Assembly: GCA_036250195.1 (NCBI GenBank)
Contig: JAVHZZ010000006.1
Coordinates: 76,137,369-76,201,368 of the forward strand
From: Mixophyes australis
Taxonomy: Eukaryota; Chordata; Amphibia; Anura; Limnodynastidae
DNA length: 64,000 bases
Direction: 5' to 3'
Shown: one piece after another, positions 51,926-63,165 of the stretch
How positions within the stretch are numbered: the first letter of the stretch is position 1
How the letters are laid out: each line of letters opens with the position of its first letter
Notes under the pieces: model-generated
What the model was told of the DNA's origin: nothing
Databases searched by the model: none
The model's input: only the letters and a program-made list of their open reading frames with translations
Position numbers and translations under genes: made by a program

Positions 51926-54659
51926 TCCGCTCTCACTACCCGAGACAGAGGCTACTACACGTTACATCAAGGAAAATCTGCAACGCGGCTTCATTAGACC
52001 TTCCTCATCACCTGCCGGAGCGGGGTTTTTCTTTGTGAAGAAGAAAGATGGAGCACTCCGTCCTTGCATCGACTACAGAGGCTTAAACACCATCACTATT
52101 AAAAACCGCTACCCTATTCCTTTGATCACCGAGCTATTCGATCGCATCAAGGGTGCGAGGATCTTCACTAAACTCGACCTCCGCGGTGCATACAACCTGA
52201 TTCGGATACGCTCTGGGGATGAGTGGAAGAGGGCTTTTAATACACGGGACGGGCATTACGAATACCTGGTAATGCCGTTCGGCCTATGCAACGCTCCTGC
52301 TGTTTTTCAAAGCTTTATTAACGAAATCTTCCGTGATTTACTATATTCCTACGTAGTGGTATATCTAGACGATATCCTAATATTCTCCAGAGACCTTTCC
52401 TCTCACCGCCTACATGTGGCTGAAGTTCTTTCCAGATTACGCATCAACCATTTATTCTGCAAGTTGGAAAAGTGCATTTTCGAGGTCTCTAAATTGCCTT
52501 TCCTGGGCTATTTAGTGTCTGGATCAGGCCTACAAATGGATCCCGGGAAAGTTCGTGCTATAATCGACTGGCCCCAACCAACCACACTCAAAGCCATTCA
52601 ACGTTTCCTGGGTTTCTCCAATTATTATAGACGGTTTATTGCTAGTTATTCCTCTATTGTGGCACCTCTGATAGCTCTTACCCGAAAAGGAGCAACACCA
52701 CAGGTTTGGTCCCCAGAAGCATTGGAAGTGTTCCATTCTCTCAAAAGAGCCTTTTCCTCTGCACCTATCCTCCAGCAACCCGATATTTCTCTTCCTTTCT
52801 TTCTAGAAGTGGATGCATCCTCCGCCGGTGTGGGGGCAGTTCTTTCTCAAAAAAACTCCCAAGGCAGGTTCCATCCATGTGCATTCTTCTCCCGCAAATT
52901 TCTGCCAGCAGAGAGTAATTATGCCATCGGGGACAAAGAACTTCTGGCCATGAAATTGGCCCTAAACGAGTGGCGCTATCTTTTGGAGGGGGCTCGTCAT
53001 CCAGTTACGATCTTCACGGATCATAAAAACTTACTCTATCTCCAGACAGCCCAATGCCTGAATCCACGTCAAGCCCGCTGGTCGCTTTTCTTTACCCGAT
53101 TTGATCTGCGGGTCACTTTCAAACCCGGAATAAAAAATAAGAAGGCGGATGCATTATCTCGGGCTTTTCCAGGTAATTTGGGAACAGACACTTTGCCGGA
53201 ACATCCTATCTTGGACTCTAAATGTCTAAAATTATTTTCAACAACTCCAGCTCCTATTCCCCCTCAGGGGAAAACTTTTGTTCCTCCTCATTTACGGAAG
53301 AGTCTCCTACGCTGGTCCCATGCTTCACGATTCGCAGGCCATCTTGGCTCCCGTAAAACATCAGAATTACTCTCTCGACAGTACTGGTGGCCCAATTTCC
53401 ACTCTGAAGTTAAAGATTTCGTGGCTGCCTGTCCTACCTGTGCTCAAAACAAAACCCCCCGCCAAGTCCCACAGGGGCTACTCCACCCTCTTCCACTACC
53501 TACCAAACCGTGGACTCATATTAGCATGGATTTTATCACTGACTTACCCCCAGCTAATAAATTCAATACCATCTGGGTCATTGTGGACCGCTTCTCTAAA
53601 ATGGCACACTTCGTTCCACTCATCGGTCTTCCGTCCTCAGTATGTCTGGCTCAACACTTTGTAAAGGAGATTTTCCGACTGCATGGCTGTCCCGCGGAAA
53701 TTGTCTCGGATCGTGGGGTGCAGTTTGTCTCAAAGTTCTGGAGGTCCCTTTGTCATCTTCTGGGCATCCGTCTGAAATTCTCCTCCGCGTATCATCCCCA
53801 GACCAACGGCCAGACGGAAAGGGTAAACCAAGATCTTGAAACGTTTCTCAGGATATTTTCCTCAGCCAATCAGAGGAATTGGATGGATTTATTGCCCTGG
53901 GCAGAATTTGTTCACAATAATTCCTTTCATGAATCCACATCATCCACTCCCTTCTCCGTGGTATTTGGGCACCATCCTCGCATGCCAGAATTTTCAGCCC
54001 TCCCTCCCACCCAAGTGCCAGCAGTTAACACTCTTCGGCAGGACTTTCTATCCATCTGGTCTCGAGTTCGGAAGGCACTTAAAAAATCCTCCACTCGCTA
54101 CAAGTTAGCGGCAGATAAGAAACGCAGAGCTGTTCCTCTGTTGAAGATTGGCGACAAGGTATGGTTATCTACAAAGAATATTCGTCTTAAAGTACCCTGT
54201 ATGAAACTGGCTCCTCGCTACATTGGTCCTTATAGGATCATTCAAGTAATCAGTCCGGTTTGTTTTAAGTTACGACTACCATCCACTCTGCGTATTGCTA
54301 ATGCCTTTCATATTTCCCTATTGAGACCGCTCATCATTAATCGATTCACTGTGCCCGTTACATCTACTACTCCTCTTTCCCTCCAACAAACTGATGAATT
54401 CGAGATCAGCCATATTCTGGATTCCAAGAGTTCTAGGGGAACAATCAAGTATCTAGTTGACTGGAAAGGGTACGGCCCCGAAGAGCGCTCCTGGGTACGG
54501 GCTGCAGACATCTGTGCTCCTCTTCTGCTGAAAAAATTTCATTCCAGTTTTCCGAAAAAAACAGGTCCTAGGTGTTCAGTGCCCACCTTTAAAGGGGGAG
54601 GTACTGTCACACGCCGGACTCCCGCTGTCTCCCCGGGAGCCGGCGCCTGTCCCCGCTGA
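51920..54659 (+). CDS. pol: Reverse transcriptase, RNase H, integrase, chromodomain of pol
   Basis: An uninterrupted frame from about 51920 (frame open from 51669) to TGA 54659, inside the 3' LTR. In order: reverse transcriptase with KLDLRGAYNLIRIR (52174-52215), VMPFGLCNAPAVFQ and the catalytic YLDD (about 52362-52373); RNase H starting FFLEVDASSAGVGAVLSQ (about 52798-52850) and FTDHKNL; integrase with a zinc-binding H...H...CPTCAQNK (about 53320-53455) and the D,D,E triad in SMDFITDLP (about 53525), VSDRGVQF (about 53707) and HPQTNGQTERVNQD (about 53795-53835); and a C-terminal chromodomain with TIKYLVDWKGYGPEERSWV (about 54440-54500). Chromodomains guide integration to modified chromatin. 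All catalytic residues I looked for are present; the only defect seen is the frame break at its N-terminal side. Confidence 0.93.
54588..54604 (+). other. Polypurine tract
   Basis: TTTAAAGGGGGAGGTAC lies just before the 3' LTR. AAAGGGGGAGG is the purine run expected to prime plus-strand DNA. It overlaps the pol frame. Confidence 0.75.
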
Positions 54660-55372
54660 CTCTGGAGGTCTCCTCCACCAGGATCCCCCCTGTTTAACAA
54701 AACTCACTTACCTGGTTCCACGCCACTGCCACCGTCCAGCGCTGTCTGTTCCCCTCTTCCATTCAGCGCTCAGTGTCCTGCGCATGCGCAGAGCTGTCTA
54801 GTCCTTTTCTGTGCTCTCACTGCCCTCTATTGGCTGCCTAATAGGAACTGCACTATATCTAAACCCTATGACCAGAACTCAATGCTGGTTCTTTCAGTCA
54901 GTCCCTGACTCTAGTATTGGATACAGCTCCTGTGTTTTGCTCCTCTCCGAGGTTCCAAGCCGCTATTCCTCCGGGAACACCACCTCTGGTGGCTACGCTA
55001 CCGAAGCTCCGGTCAGCACCCCCCAAGTGGCAACTATATTCTACATCTGCAAGCCAACTTCCGAGTATCTACGTTGCAGTATCTCCCTGCTATTTCCACT
55101 CCCAAGTGGCAACGTCGCTAAAACATTACCGGCATCATCTCTATCAAGTGGCAAGTTTATCCCTAATTGATTCTACGCTCTCTCTATTGTGGTTCACTGG
55201 GAACTTCCTTAGGGGACCGCGACCTGCAAGTGGAAGCCGCAAAAGCCCATATTCCCTTGCGGGAATCACTGGTGAACACCTTTCACTTGTTAGACTCCGC
55301 TCCCCTAGCGAGAGTAACGCCAATCCCGGCTGAACTACTAGGATCCGGTTTTAACCCTACTGGTACGTGACA
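54605..55372 (+). repeat. 3' LTR of the Ty3/gypsy element
   Basis: Same length as the 5' LTR, with about nine substitutions and no indel seen. Seven are transitions (for example CTCTCC/CTCCCC, GCCGC/GCCAC, TTACTCC/TTGCTCC, CTACG/CTACA, CATC/CATT) and two are transversions (GCGCCC/GCTCCC, GAAGTA/GAACTA). Confidence 0.95.
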
Positions 55373-55628
55373 AATAGATAATCAGAAGCCAGACTACATC
55401 CCTTGTTTTATTATCTAATATATGCCTGCTAGCATAAAAAGCAATTATTTTATATTACTGGTAGAATACACATAGATTGTATAAGGACATACATATAAGT
55501 CATAGAGAACTGTTGCTATAGGGACATGTAGGGAGAGGCAGAAGATCAGCCAGTGGAGCAAAGAATGTTAAACCTGGGCTTGCCTGTAGTTTGGTGTATA
55601 CAGGCCAACTCTACGTACTTGGGTTCTC

Positions 55629-55847
55629 CAGGGGTGTAACAATTTATCACTGGGCCCCATAGCAAAATTGGGGGCGGTGGCCAAGTGATATGTGTTCATC
55701 CACCCTGGAGGCTCCCACTCTGCTTTTCTTTACTGCACAAGTTCTGGGCAACAGAGCAGAGCGGGGCCTCTTCAGTGGATGGAACAGTGTTGTTGAGCTC
55801 CCATCACCACTTAGCCCATAGCAGCCCCATGGGTAGTTATGTCACTG
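55629..55847. mobile_element. Probable hAT element (219 bp)
   Basis: Ends CAGGGGTGTAACAA and ...GGTAGTTATGTCACTG are imperfect inverted repeats of the CAGTG-x-x-TAACTA type. Flanks GGGTTCTC and AGATCCTC agree at 5 of 8 bases, with only transitions between them. Older than the other copies. Confidence 0.55.
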
Positions 55848-56595
55848 AGATCCTCCATACACAAGAGGGCTTAATCAAACCAATGGGAAGCACTATTATT
55901 CCTGCCATTAACAATTGTTAATAGAAATTACAACTTGCAGCTATGCATATCAGTAAAGATGTTTTTAAAATTAGTTTTGCTCTTAAAGTAAAGAAGAAAA
56001 AAAGTAATTCCTGGAAATACACGGTGTCATTTTATCCAGCCAGAAATGTAAAATATTCAGACACTTCCTTTCTATAACACCCATTTGGATAACCCAGGTT
56101 GGCAAAATGTAAGCAAAGATTTGGCTTAGTCGGTCTAGTGCAATAAAGTTTGCAAAGAGTAATGCAACTTAACCCCTTGTTCTGGCATCATATTCTGAAT
56201 TGTCAGCTGAAAAACAACTTGTGCATTTGGAGATGGTTGTTAAAGTGCAAGCAACAAAAATAAAAATAAAATATAATTCAAAATATACATTTCTACATAC
56301 AAAAGAAAAACAGAATGCAATACAAAATGTCTTACTCCAGCATCAAATTCTGCAATTTAAGACTCAAATTACTGCAAATTAGACTCTGAGGGCTAACTAA
56401 TTCCTAAAAAGCACATTAAAATAGGGAGAAAAGTTTCTTATGGGCTAGTTTCCACGTTTGCTTTCGAAAATTTTAGCGTAGTGTTTAAAATTTTAAGACC
56501 TATTTCTCATGCGTAAATGTGTGTAACCAGTACAGTACTTCAAAAAAAAACATTGCAATTGAGTTCAAAACTCATAATTTTTTTAAGTAGCACTT
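55848..56595. other. No gene recognised
   Basis: AT-rich, A-rich around 56240-56390. No exon or nameable repeat. Confidence 0.5.
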
Positions 56596-56599
56596 AGAA

Positions 56600-57420
56600 G
56601 TTAGCACTTCTGTCTCACAGCACTGGGGTCATGAGTTTGATTCCTAACCATGGCCTTTTCTGTGTGGAGTTTATATGTTCTCCCCATGTTTGCATGGGAT
56701 TCCTCCGGGTGCTCCGAATTCCTCCTGCATGCCAAAAACATACTAGACGGTTAATTGGCTGCTATTGAATTGACCTTAATCTCTCTCTGTCCGTGTGTGT
56801 GCATGTTAGGGAATTTGGACTGTAAGCTCCAATTGAGCAGGGACTGATGTGAGTGAGTTCTCCGTACAGCGCTGCAGAGTTGGTGGTTCTATATTAGAGA
56901 TGCTCGGGCTCGGTTTTCTGTAAACTGAGCCCACCCGAACTTAGGGGATCTGAGCAGGCTTGTGAGCCGGCTCACTACTTTCGCGTGTCCTCATAACTGT
57001 ATCTAGGCAAAATGTCATTGTTGCGTTGTCGGATCTCGCAAGTTTTGGATTCCATAAGTACCTCCCTCCCCAGGAGATCCAGCACGATTGCTCACACAGC
57101 AACAGGGGTAGCAGTGTTCTTATCACTCTCCATTCTCCAGTGCCATTGCTCAGTACCATTGCTCATACAGAAACAGGAGGAGTAGCAGTATTCTTGACTG
57201 GAAATTAATGTTATTGAGGTTAATTATAAAGTAGGAACAACAAAAAATTATGTAATTTTAGAAAAAAATAGGGATCCAAGACCAAAACCAAAACACACTA
57301 GGGCGGTTTTGCCAAAACCAAAACACGAAGTTCATCCAGATCCAAAACCAAAACCAAAACATGGGGGTCAGTGAACATCTCTACTCTATATAAATAGCTG
57401 CTGCTGCTGATGATGATAAC
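56600..57420 (+). mobile_element. SINE copy split by a hAT insertion
   Basis: The left part (56600-56894) has GTTAGCACTTCTGTCTCACA, a B-box-like GAGTTTGATTCC, the core TGTGTGGAGTTTATATGTTC and GCAGGGACTGATGTGAGTG. The tail resumes at 57392 (AAATAGCTGCTGCTG, ATGATGATAA). Same family as 35831-36171. The hAT element 56895-57383 was inserted in the CTATATAAAT of the tail. Confidence 0.85.
56895..57383. mobile_element. Short hAT-like element (489 bp) nested in SINE
   Basis: Ends TAGAGATGCTCGGG and ...CAGTGAACATCTCTA, flanks TTCTATAT (56887-56894) and CTCTATAT (57384-57391), 7 of 8 identical. The left part matches 63166-63330 (TACTTTCGCGTGTCCTC, AAAATGTCATTGTTGCG, CGGATCTCGC); the right part matches 1040-1173. 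It is thus a deletion derivative of the larger family seen at both window ends. Confidence 0.88.
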
Positions 57421-57926
57421 ATCACTAAAAGGTGTCTAAAGCGCACATTAGTTATCATGCATTGCCGTACATACATTCCAGTGCATACATTGTTTGGGAC
57501 TGAAGAATAAAAAGCCTTTAATGCAACATTATGTAAGATATAATATAACATTTCAGTATTGATTTCTTAGCACCAGACAATGTAAAATGTGAAACCTTAA
57601 AGTATATTGGTTCACAGGCAGTCCCTGCTATGGACTGGGACATTCTCAGTGGGATTAATAATAAAAAATATAATACATGTTTTGAAGCACCAAATAATAA
57701 TGCAGTACAGTAATGATAAACATCCTCAATGTCTCCATAGATCTACAATATAAAAACGCACACTAAAACAAAATATCATTGTCCTAACAGAGTAGTGATA
57801 AATGCCAATATATAAGATAACCGCACAATAAATGTCAGCACAGTCACTGCATACAAAACAGCAAAATAAATGCTGTATATGATCACTTGAACGGCCAAGT
57901 ATAATGGTATGACGCCCCAAATTCCA
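57421..57926. other. No gene recognised
   Basis: AT-rich, no exon or nameable repeat. Confidence 0.5.
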
Positions 57927-57934
57927 GTTGCACC

Positions 57935-58542
57935 CAGGGCCGGATTAACCCGTGGTCTAACTGGGATACAGCCCAGGGGCCTCGGGCATCCGAGGGGCCC
58001 TTGAAACTACTTGTCAGCTGTGGGGAGCCAGCCATGATACAGACTGAACCACGGCCGGCGGCTCCCACTGAATGAACGTCACATCGATTGGTAGGGAGCA
58101 GGCATGGTAGTCCTTCCACGGCGCTCAGTAATCTCCTTACTGAGGAGATCTCGTGAGAGTGAGACAGTCTCTCACTAGATCTCCTTAGTAAGGAGATTGC
58201 TGCGCACCGCGGAAGGACTACAGGCAGCAGGGAGCGAGTGACTGAAGGACATCAGTTAAAGATGGAGGTAAGCGCTCAGAGGGGGCTGGCACAGTGGCAC
58301 TGTTGGGGGAGATCATGACTGGGGAGAGTGGGTGGGAGAGCATTGCAGGTGATAGCTGGCACTGTTGGGGGAGATCATGACTGGGGAGGGTGGGTGGGAG
58401 AGCATTGCAGGTGATAGCTGGCACTGTTGGGGGAGATCATGACTGGGGAGGGAGGGTTGGGAGGGCATTGCAAGTCACTTGACAAATGGGGGCCACACAG
58501 TAGCCCTAGTCCAGGTGCCTATAGGGTCTTAATCCGGCCCTA
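57935..58542. mobile_element. hAT element (608 bp) with 62-bp minisatellite
   Basis: Ends CAGGGCCGGATTAACCC and ...GTCTTAATCCGGCCCTA, flanks GTTGCACC (57927-57934) and GTTGCATC (58543-58550), 7 of 8 identical. It contains an inverted pair (GGCGCTCAGTAATCTCC / GGAGATTGCTGCGCACC region, about 58110-58210) and a three-unit minisatellite. Confidence 0.9.
58296..58480. repeat. 62-bp minisatellite, three units
   Basis: GGCACTGTTGGGGGAGATCA starts at 58296, 58358 and 58420, exactly 62 bp apart; units differ at only a few bases. Confidence 0.92.
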
Positions 58543-58550
58543 GTTGCATC

Positions 58551-59460
58551 GGAGTCTTTCACTACTACTCTGTGCTATCATGGGACCCTGCTCCCTTTTC
58601 TATGTAACACTTAGGGACCGATTCAATCATAAATGTATCTTTCTGCTCACATAACCATAGTGCACCTGTTTGTACCCAAAGCTCCACTTATCATGTCCAA
58701 AGTGTCCTCAAATCAGGACTGTCCCACCTAAACCGGGACAGTTGAGACATATGTCAAGGTGTGAAAAGTTGAAAGGGCCACACATTATCCTAAATCTCAG
58801 TAAGGAGTTATCTCTAATAAAATATGAACAAATGTTTCAAGCTATAACAAACAAATCTGACAATAAAGTATAAAGGAGGTACAGGTGAGGACTTGGAGGG
58901 ACACCTGCGGCTCTAGGACCACCTGATGTCTATCACTGTCTTGCATCTTACTGCAGATGATCAAGCAATATTGCAGCTCCCATACATTCTACATGCAGAA
59001 CAATAATGTTCTTTGCGCACAATGATTTATTTTCCATTTTTTTTCTTAATATAAAAATAAATTGTAAGTAACTCTTACTTAAAGAAAATGTCTACCCAAA
59101 ATATATTGCATTCCTATTCCCCTGCTGAACATTTATATTCATATTACTGCTTCTTATCATTGAGAAACAACATTTATATTAATAAGGTTATCTGCTATAT
59201 TAAGGGAGTAAAGTAAAAATAACAGTAGTTATTGCTGCCTTACAACTTTTATTATAGTGAATAATTGAGTGATGGAATCTAAAAACCCAACTTACAATTC
59301 TTTCAGTCTTACTTGATACATTTCAACTGAAATATCCAGCACACAAGTAGATACGTTTGAAACAACTTATATATGTGATTATTTTCCCCCCACAAACCAG
59401 CAGAGAGATAAAAATTATATTATGATCAGCTTTAGATGATTCATTACATGTATTTTTTAG
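58551..59460. other. No gene recognised
   Basis: AT-rich. A CACTTAGGGACCGATTCAAT motif at 58608 resembles frog MITE ends (compare AGGGGCAGATTCAATTGG at 35309) but its partner end was not found. Confidence 0.4.
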
Positions 59461-59479
59461 GTTGTCAAGAGGCTTAAGA

Positions 59480-59900
59480 GGCTTGATCGCAAGATAGATT
59501 GTGTCATGGTTAGGTGTTCCGTATAATAGATATGCCTTTGAGACTAATTAATTAAGAGGGGGGCACTAATGAAGAATATGTGAAACCAATGGTTTCCATA
59601 TTGTAGACTCTTTGAATCTTTGCTATAATTTTGGAGTGGAGTCGTGCAAACACGATATTCCAGTATTGAGGAATTGTGGCTCTAGTTGCAATAAGGATAT
59701 GTCCGATGACATATTTATCATATTATTAAAGCTGTGAGGAATAGGGGTATAGTAGAGCAATTTCAGGTGAGATGTGTAGACTCGGTTTGACTATTAGATA
59801 TATCAAGTCAAATACTTTAGCCCAAAGGTTTCCTAGCAGTGGACAGCTCCAGAATATATGAAAAAGGCTCACAGGAAACTATACTGCCAATCTCAGATGA
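59480..59900 (-). pseudogene. L1-like LINE ORF2 C-terminal fragment
   Basis: The minus strand from about 59875 reads LFHIFWSCPLLGNLWAKVFD, then VIGHILIATRATIPQYWN and NMETIGFTYSSLV. These match the layout of the C-terminal part of the LINE at 6235-9866 (HIWWTFPKIVHFWKEV, then LIGHILVAARCLIVLNWK). Stops and a gap lie between the blocks. It is an old 3' fragment on the minus strand; no reverse transcriptase core is present nearby. Confidence 0.65.
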
Positions 59901-61300
59901 AACTTACATTTCCTAATTTTCTTTGAATTATGTAGGTTTTTGATAGCAAGATGTATTTATTAACATTGCTCCATAGCAACCAGTCAGACATTTACTTTCA
60001 CTGTCAATCTTGCTATAGATAGATAAAATTCTGACTTGTGTTACTGCACGATTGCATCTTTAAGGAATGCTTGTAAATAATCTTCATTTTACACCAAATC
60101 TCAGATCTAGTTTGCAGTTTTAGGAGCCAATAAAAAGTTTTCCCCGTTTATAGAAATTAGGCACCAGCAAGGCAATATATTACACACTGTAGTTATCAGT
60201 AAATGCAGGTAAGGAAGACATCATGGCTCTGTTGATCATATATGGCACTTCAGTAGCTGTGATTTGTTTTTATCAATATCTAAGAAATATTGTTTTACAA
60301 GAGGGTGTCTGGAATACCCTGAACCCCTTGTGGACCATTTATGTGCATGACTTGCCTTTTACCTCTAGAGATGTGCTTTGCCTTTGTAGCCTATCTCCCA
60401 GACAGAGCCCAGAAACCCCCTCCTCCTCCTACCTATTGCTCCCCTTAACCATCCAACTATGCCCTTAAGCAACCTAATCATGTCATGATCAGCCTATACT
60501 ATGTCCCTGATCCACCCATTCTCAACTTATTTTGCCATGGTGCTTTGAATGCAGATTTATTGCAGGTCAGAAGCAAAAATACCCATAAATGGGTCAGTTG
60601 TGTGAACTCCATGAATACTGATTGGTATTTGTTGAGAAACCCTCTAAACTGCTGCTGCGGCAGCTAGATACTCTACCATTGACACATACGCCAGTTCCTT
60701 AACCCTTAATTGACATCTCTCCAGTAGTCATTTATGGATGGTTTTGGAAACAATATTAATGTGACATCACTGGTGAGGTTCAAACATGGCAATGTTACTT
60801 TTTTTTCAGAGCATACATAAAAATAATAGCTGGGAACAAAAATGGTGTAGTATTGAACTGTATACATAGTGTGGTATGGAACTGTGATTGTAATTACCAT
60901 GACACCTGAAAGTGTGTAATGCTATTTATGTAGTGGGTAGTCTTATGTCGCTTACCAGCGCAGCAAATCAGGATAATTTAGTAAATGTGGCACAGGAGAA
61001 CATTTATTAATCAGACACATATGCCCTTGGTCCATTGACTAAGACACAGTACAAGTTTAGATTTTATCCACTTAATGAGTAGAGATATGGCCAAGTAAAT
61101 CCTTAGCTTGATAGGATATTCTCAAAAGATCATTTCTTCCAAGAGTTACACTGTGTAAAAGTTTATGTACTTCTACGACAGTTGACGGTTGGCACAATTC
61201 TGTTTTGTATTGTCTTCTTTCAGAAGATGACAATCCATTGTCATATGTCTCCAAGAAATCCATTGGCAGCAGATTTTTTGAAAATAGCTTTGTTTTAGAA
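59901..61300. other. No gene recognised
   Basis: AT-rich. An 81-codon frame at 60223-60468 has no recognisable domain and no splice context and is treated as chance. Confidence 0.5.
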
Positions 61301-61437
61301 CAGGCTTGGCCAACCTGTGGCTCTCCAGGTGTTGTGAAACTACAAGCCCCAGAATTGATAGCTAGTCGACAGCTGTCTGGACATGCTGGGACTTGTGGTT
61401 TCATGACACCTGGAGAGCCACAGGTTGGCCAGGCCTG
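61301..61437. mobile_element. Fold-back hAT-type MITE (137 bp)
   Basis: CAGGCTTGGCCAACCTGTGG, CTCTCCAGGTG and AAACTACAAG on the left are mirrored on the right (CTTGTGGTTTCATG, CACCTGGAGAG, CCACAGGTTGGCCAGGCCTG). Flanks TTTTAGAA (61293-61300) and CTTTAGAA (61438-61445) agree at 7 of 8 bases. Confidence 0.88.
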
Positions 61438-61712
61438 CTTTAGAACTAAGAAACAAATTCCAGGAATGTATCAATAGACTGGTGACCAGATGGCACCATA
61501 CCACAGCTAAACTATACAGAATGCCCCCCCATAACTACCAGGGTTTTCAAAGTTATAGATATGAAGAAAGTACAACAGCCCATATCTGTTGGTTTTGCCA
61601 TTTAACCAAATTATTTTTGGACTCTATAGGACTGTGTGCAATCAATATATTCAATCAGTGAGGTCTTGTAAATTGTCACACAAAATTTCTCAACACAAAA
61701 TAGTGGAAAAAT

Positions 61713-61732
61713 CCCCCCCCCCCCCCCCCCCC
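61713..61732. repeat. Poly-C tract (20 C)
   Basis: Twenty consecutive C bases; the length is prone to sequencing and replication error. Confidence 0.95.
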
Positions 61733-63165
61733 AACCACCCAGAATGACCACCAGAGTCAGCCACTAATAAATGTGCTTTATGCAAATTCTTGTAGTGTTG
61801 AGCACAGGACACTCTTTCATTTTCCTTTTTTTTTTTTGCTTCTACACCATTAGCAGGATAAACCTAGGAAGTCAGGGCTAATACATTTGCAGGTTCCCCA
61901 TTCTCTCTTCACCTCCGCACGCAGCTCCGCTCTGTGTTGTGTGAGCTGTGAGCAGATGCACAACAGTAAGTAACATGTGCCATACAGTTGATTTATGCAG
62001 CTGCATTTATTAGTGTAGACAACTCTACCCATATACTGTATGTTGTTTTCCTGCACAATCTCTAAGTTGCTGATACATGAACTCTGACTTGTTCTGTGAA
62101 AACTGCCCATGACACTTGTATGTCAGGAATTTAGCACCTATGTTGCATGCCATGCACATGAAAACACAGAGTAAAAGCACAGAGTCGATAGCCGTTGGGG
62201 ACTGAATCTCACCTGACCCTTTGTGACTCTAGCCCTTGTTGTAGCAGCGTAGGCTACTATGGCTCTCAATATGTTCTAGCAGTCAGAGACTTTACTAGAA
62301 TGCATGGGATGGGGCGACTTGTCCTGAAACTCTATTTAAATTAACCCTTTATTCTTCAAATTGACCACCAGGAGCAGAAAAGAACAGGGAACATGTTTAT
62401 TATACATACTTCCTTCCTGTAACCTAATTAACACTAATGTTAAACAAAACATACGGTGATTGTGAGATATATTACCCTGCACGTACAATAGAAGAGCTCC
62501 TTTCCTCTTTATCCCATGTTTCTCTACACATGAGAGCTTTATGACAGCCATACTGTAACAAGGAAAATATTATGGACTTCGAGGCATAGGATGGCTGTAA
62601 CATGAAGTATATATATATATAGGCATTATATAGCTAAGGTATTAATTTTATGATTTATTTTCTTTCCTGTCTGCATAACAGTCTTTTACGGGTCCAGGGG
62701 GAGACTCAGTTCAGACGCCTGCAGTTTTGTAATTTACATTTTTTTCTCGCTGTGGGTTCTTTAGCTGAAATCTGATGTCGTTTAAGTTAAAATAGTAAAA
62801 TGAAAACATACAGCAAGCATATGGAGACGACGAGGAAAGAAATCTGCAAAGATTTAATGTCAATGTGTCTATTACACGTGTTAAGAGACTCGGCAAGATA
62901 CACCAATATGTGTCGATATTCATTGTACAAGTGATAACCATTTTCTCATGTTAACTGTTTAATTATTATTATTTTACACTTTTAAATCATACATTTTATG
63001 AAAAAGCTCTTTTTCCTCAATGAGGTTCAATGCTATTTTACACTAGTCCAGTCAATATATGCTGTCATTTTTAATTTTATTACAAACTGTAAAGTACAAT
63101 TATTCTTATTTCTATATAAATTGTATTATACTAGTATATTTATTTTACTAGCTTCCAATAATAAT
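61733..63165. other. No gene recognised
   Basis: No exon or nameable repeat. 62700-62960 has balanced, non-repetitive composition and could be a conserved non-coding block (see findings). Confidence 0.45.

Larger units (their letters stand above)
49600..55372 (+). mobile_element. Ty3/gypsy chromodomain LTR retrotransposon, nearly complete
   Basis: 5773 bp with two 768-bp LTRs (49600-50367, 54605-55372) and a 5-bp target duplication AATAG (49595-49599, 55373-55377). The order gag, protease, reverse transcriptase/RNase H, integrase, chromodomain places it among chromoviruses of the Tf1/sushi type. The LTRs differ at about 9 of 768 positions by eye (about 1.2%), so the insertion is recent on a genomic time scale. 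No envelope gene is present. The gag, protease and reverse transcriptase regions lie in three successive -1 frames; the second shift falls inside pol and probably disables this copy. GC content and codon use differ sharply from the AT-rich flanks. Confidence 0.95.

Noticed and set aside
58290..58480. CRISPR-like regular spacing
   Set aside because: 62-bp tandem minisatellite without unique spacers, inside a hAT element of a eukaryote.
60223..60468. 81-codon frame with hydrophobic start
   Set aside because: No recognisable domain, no conserved context, no splice evidence; such length is expected by chance in 64 kb.
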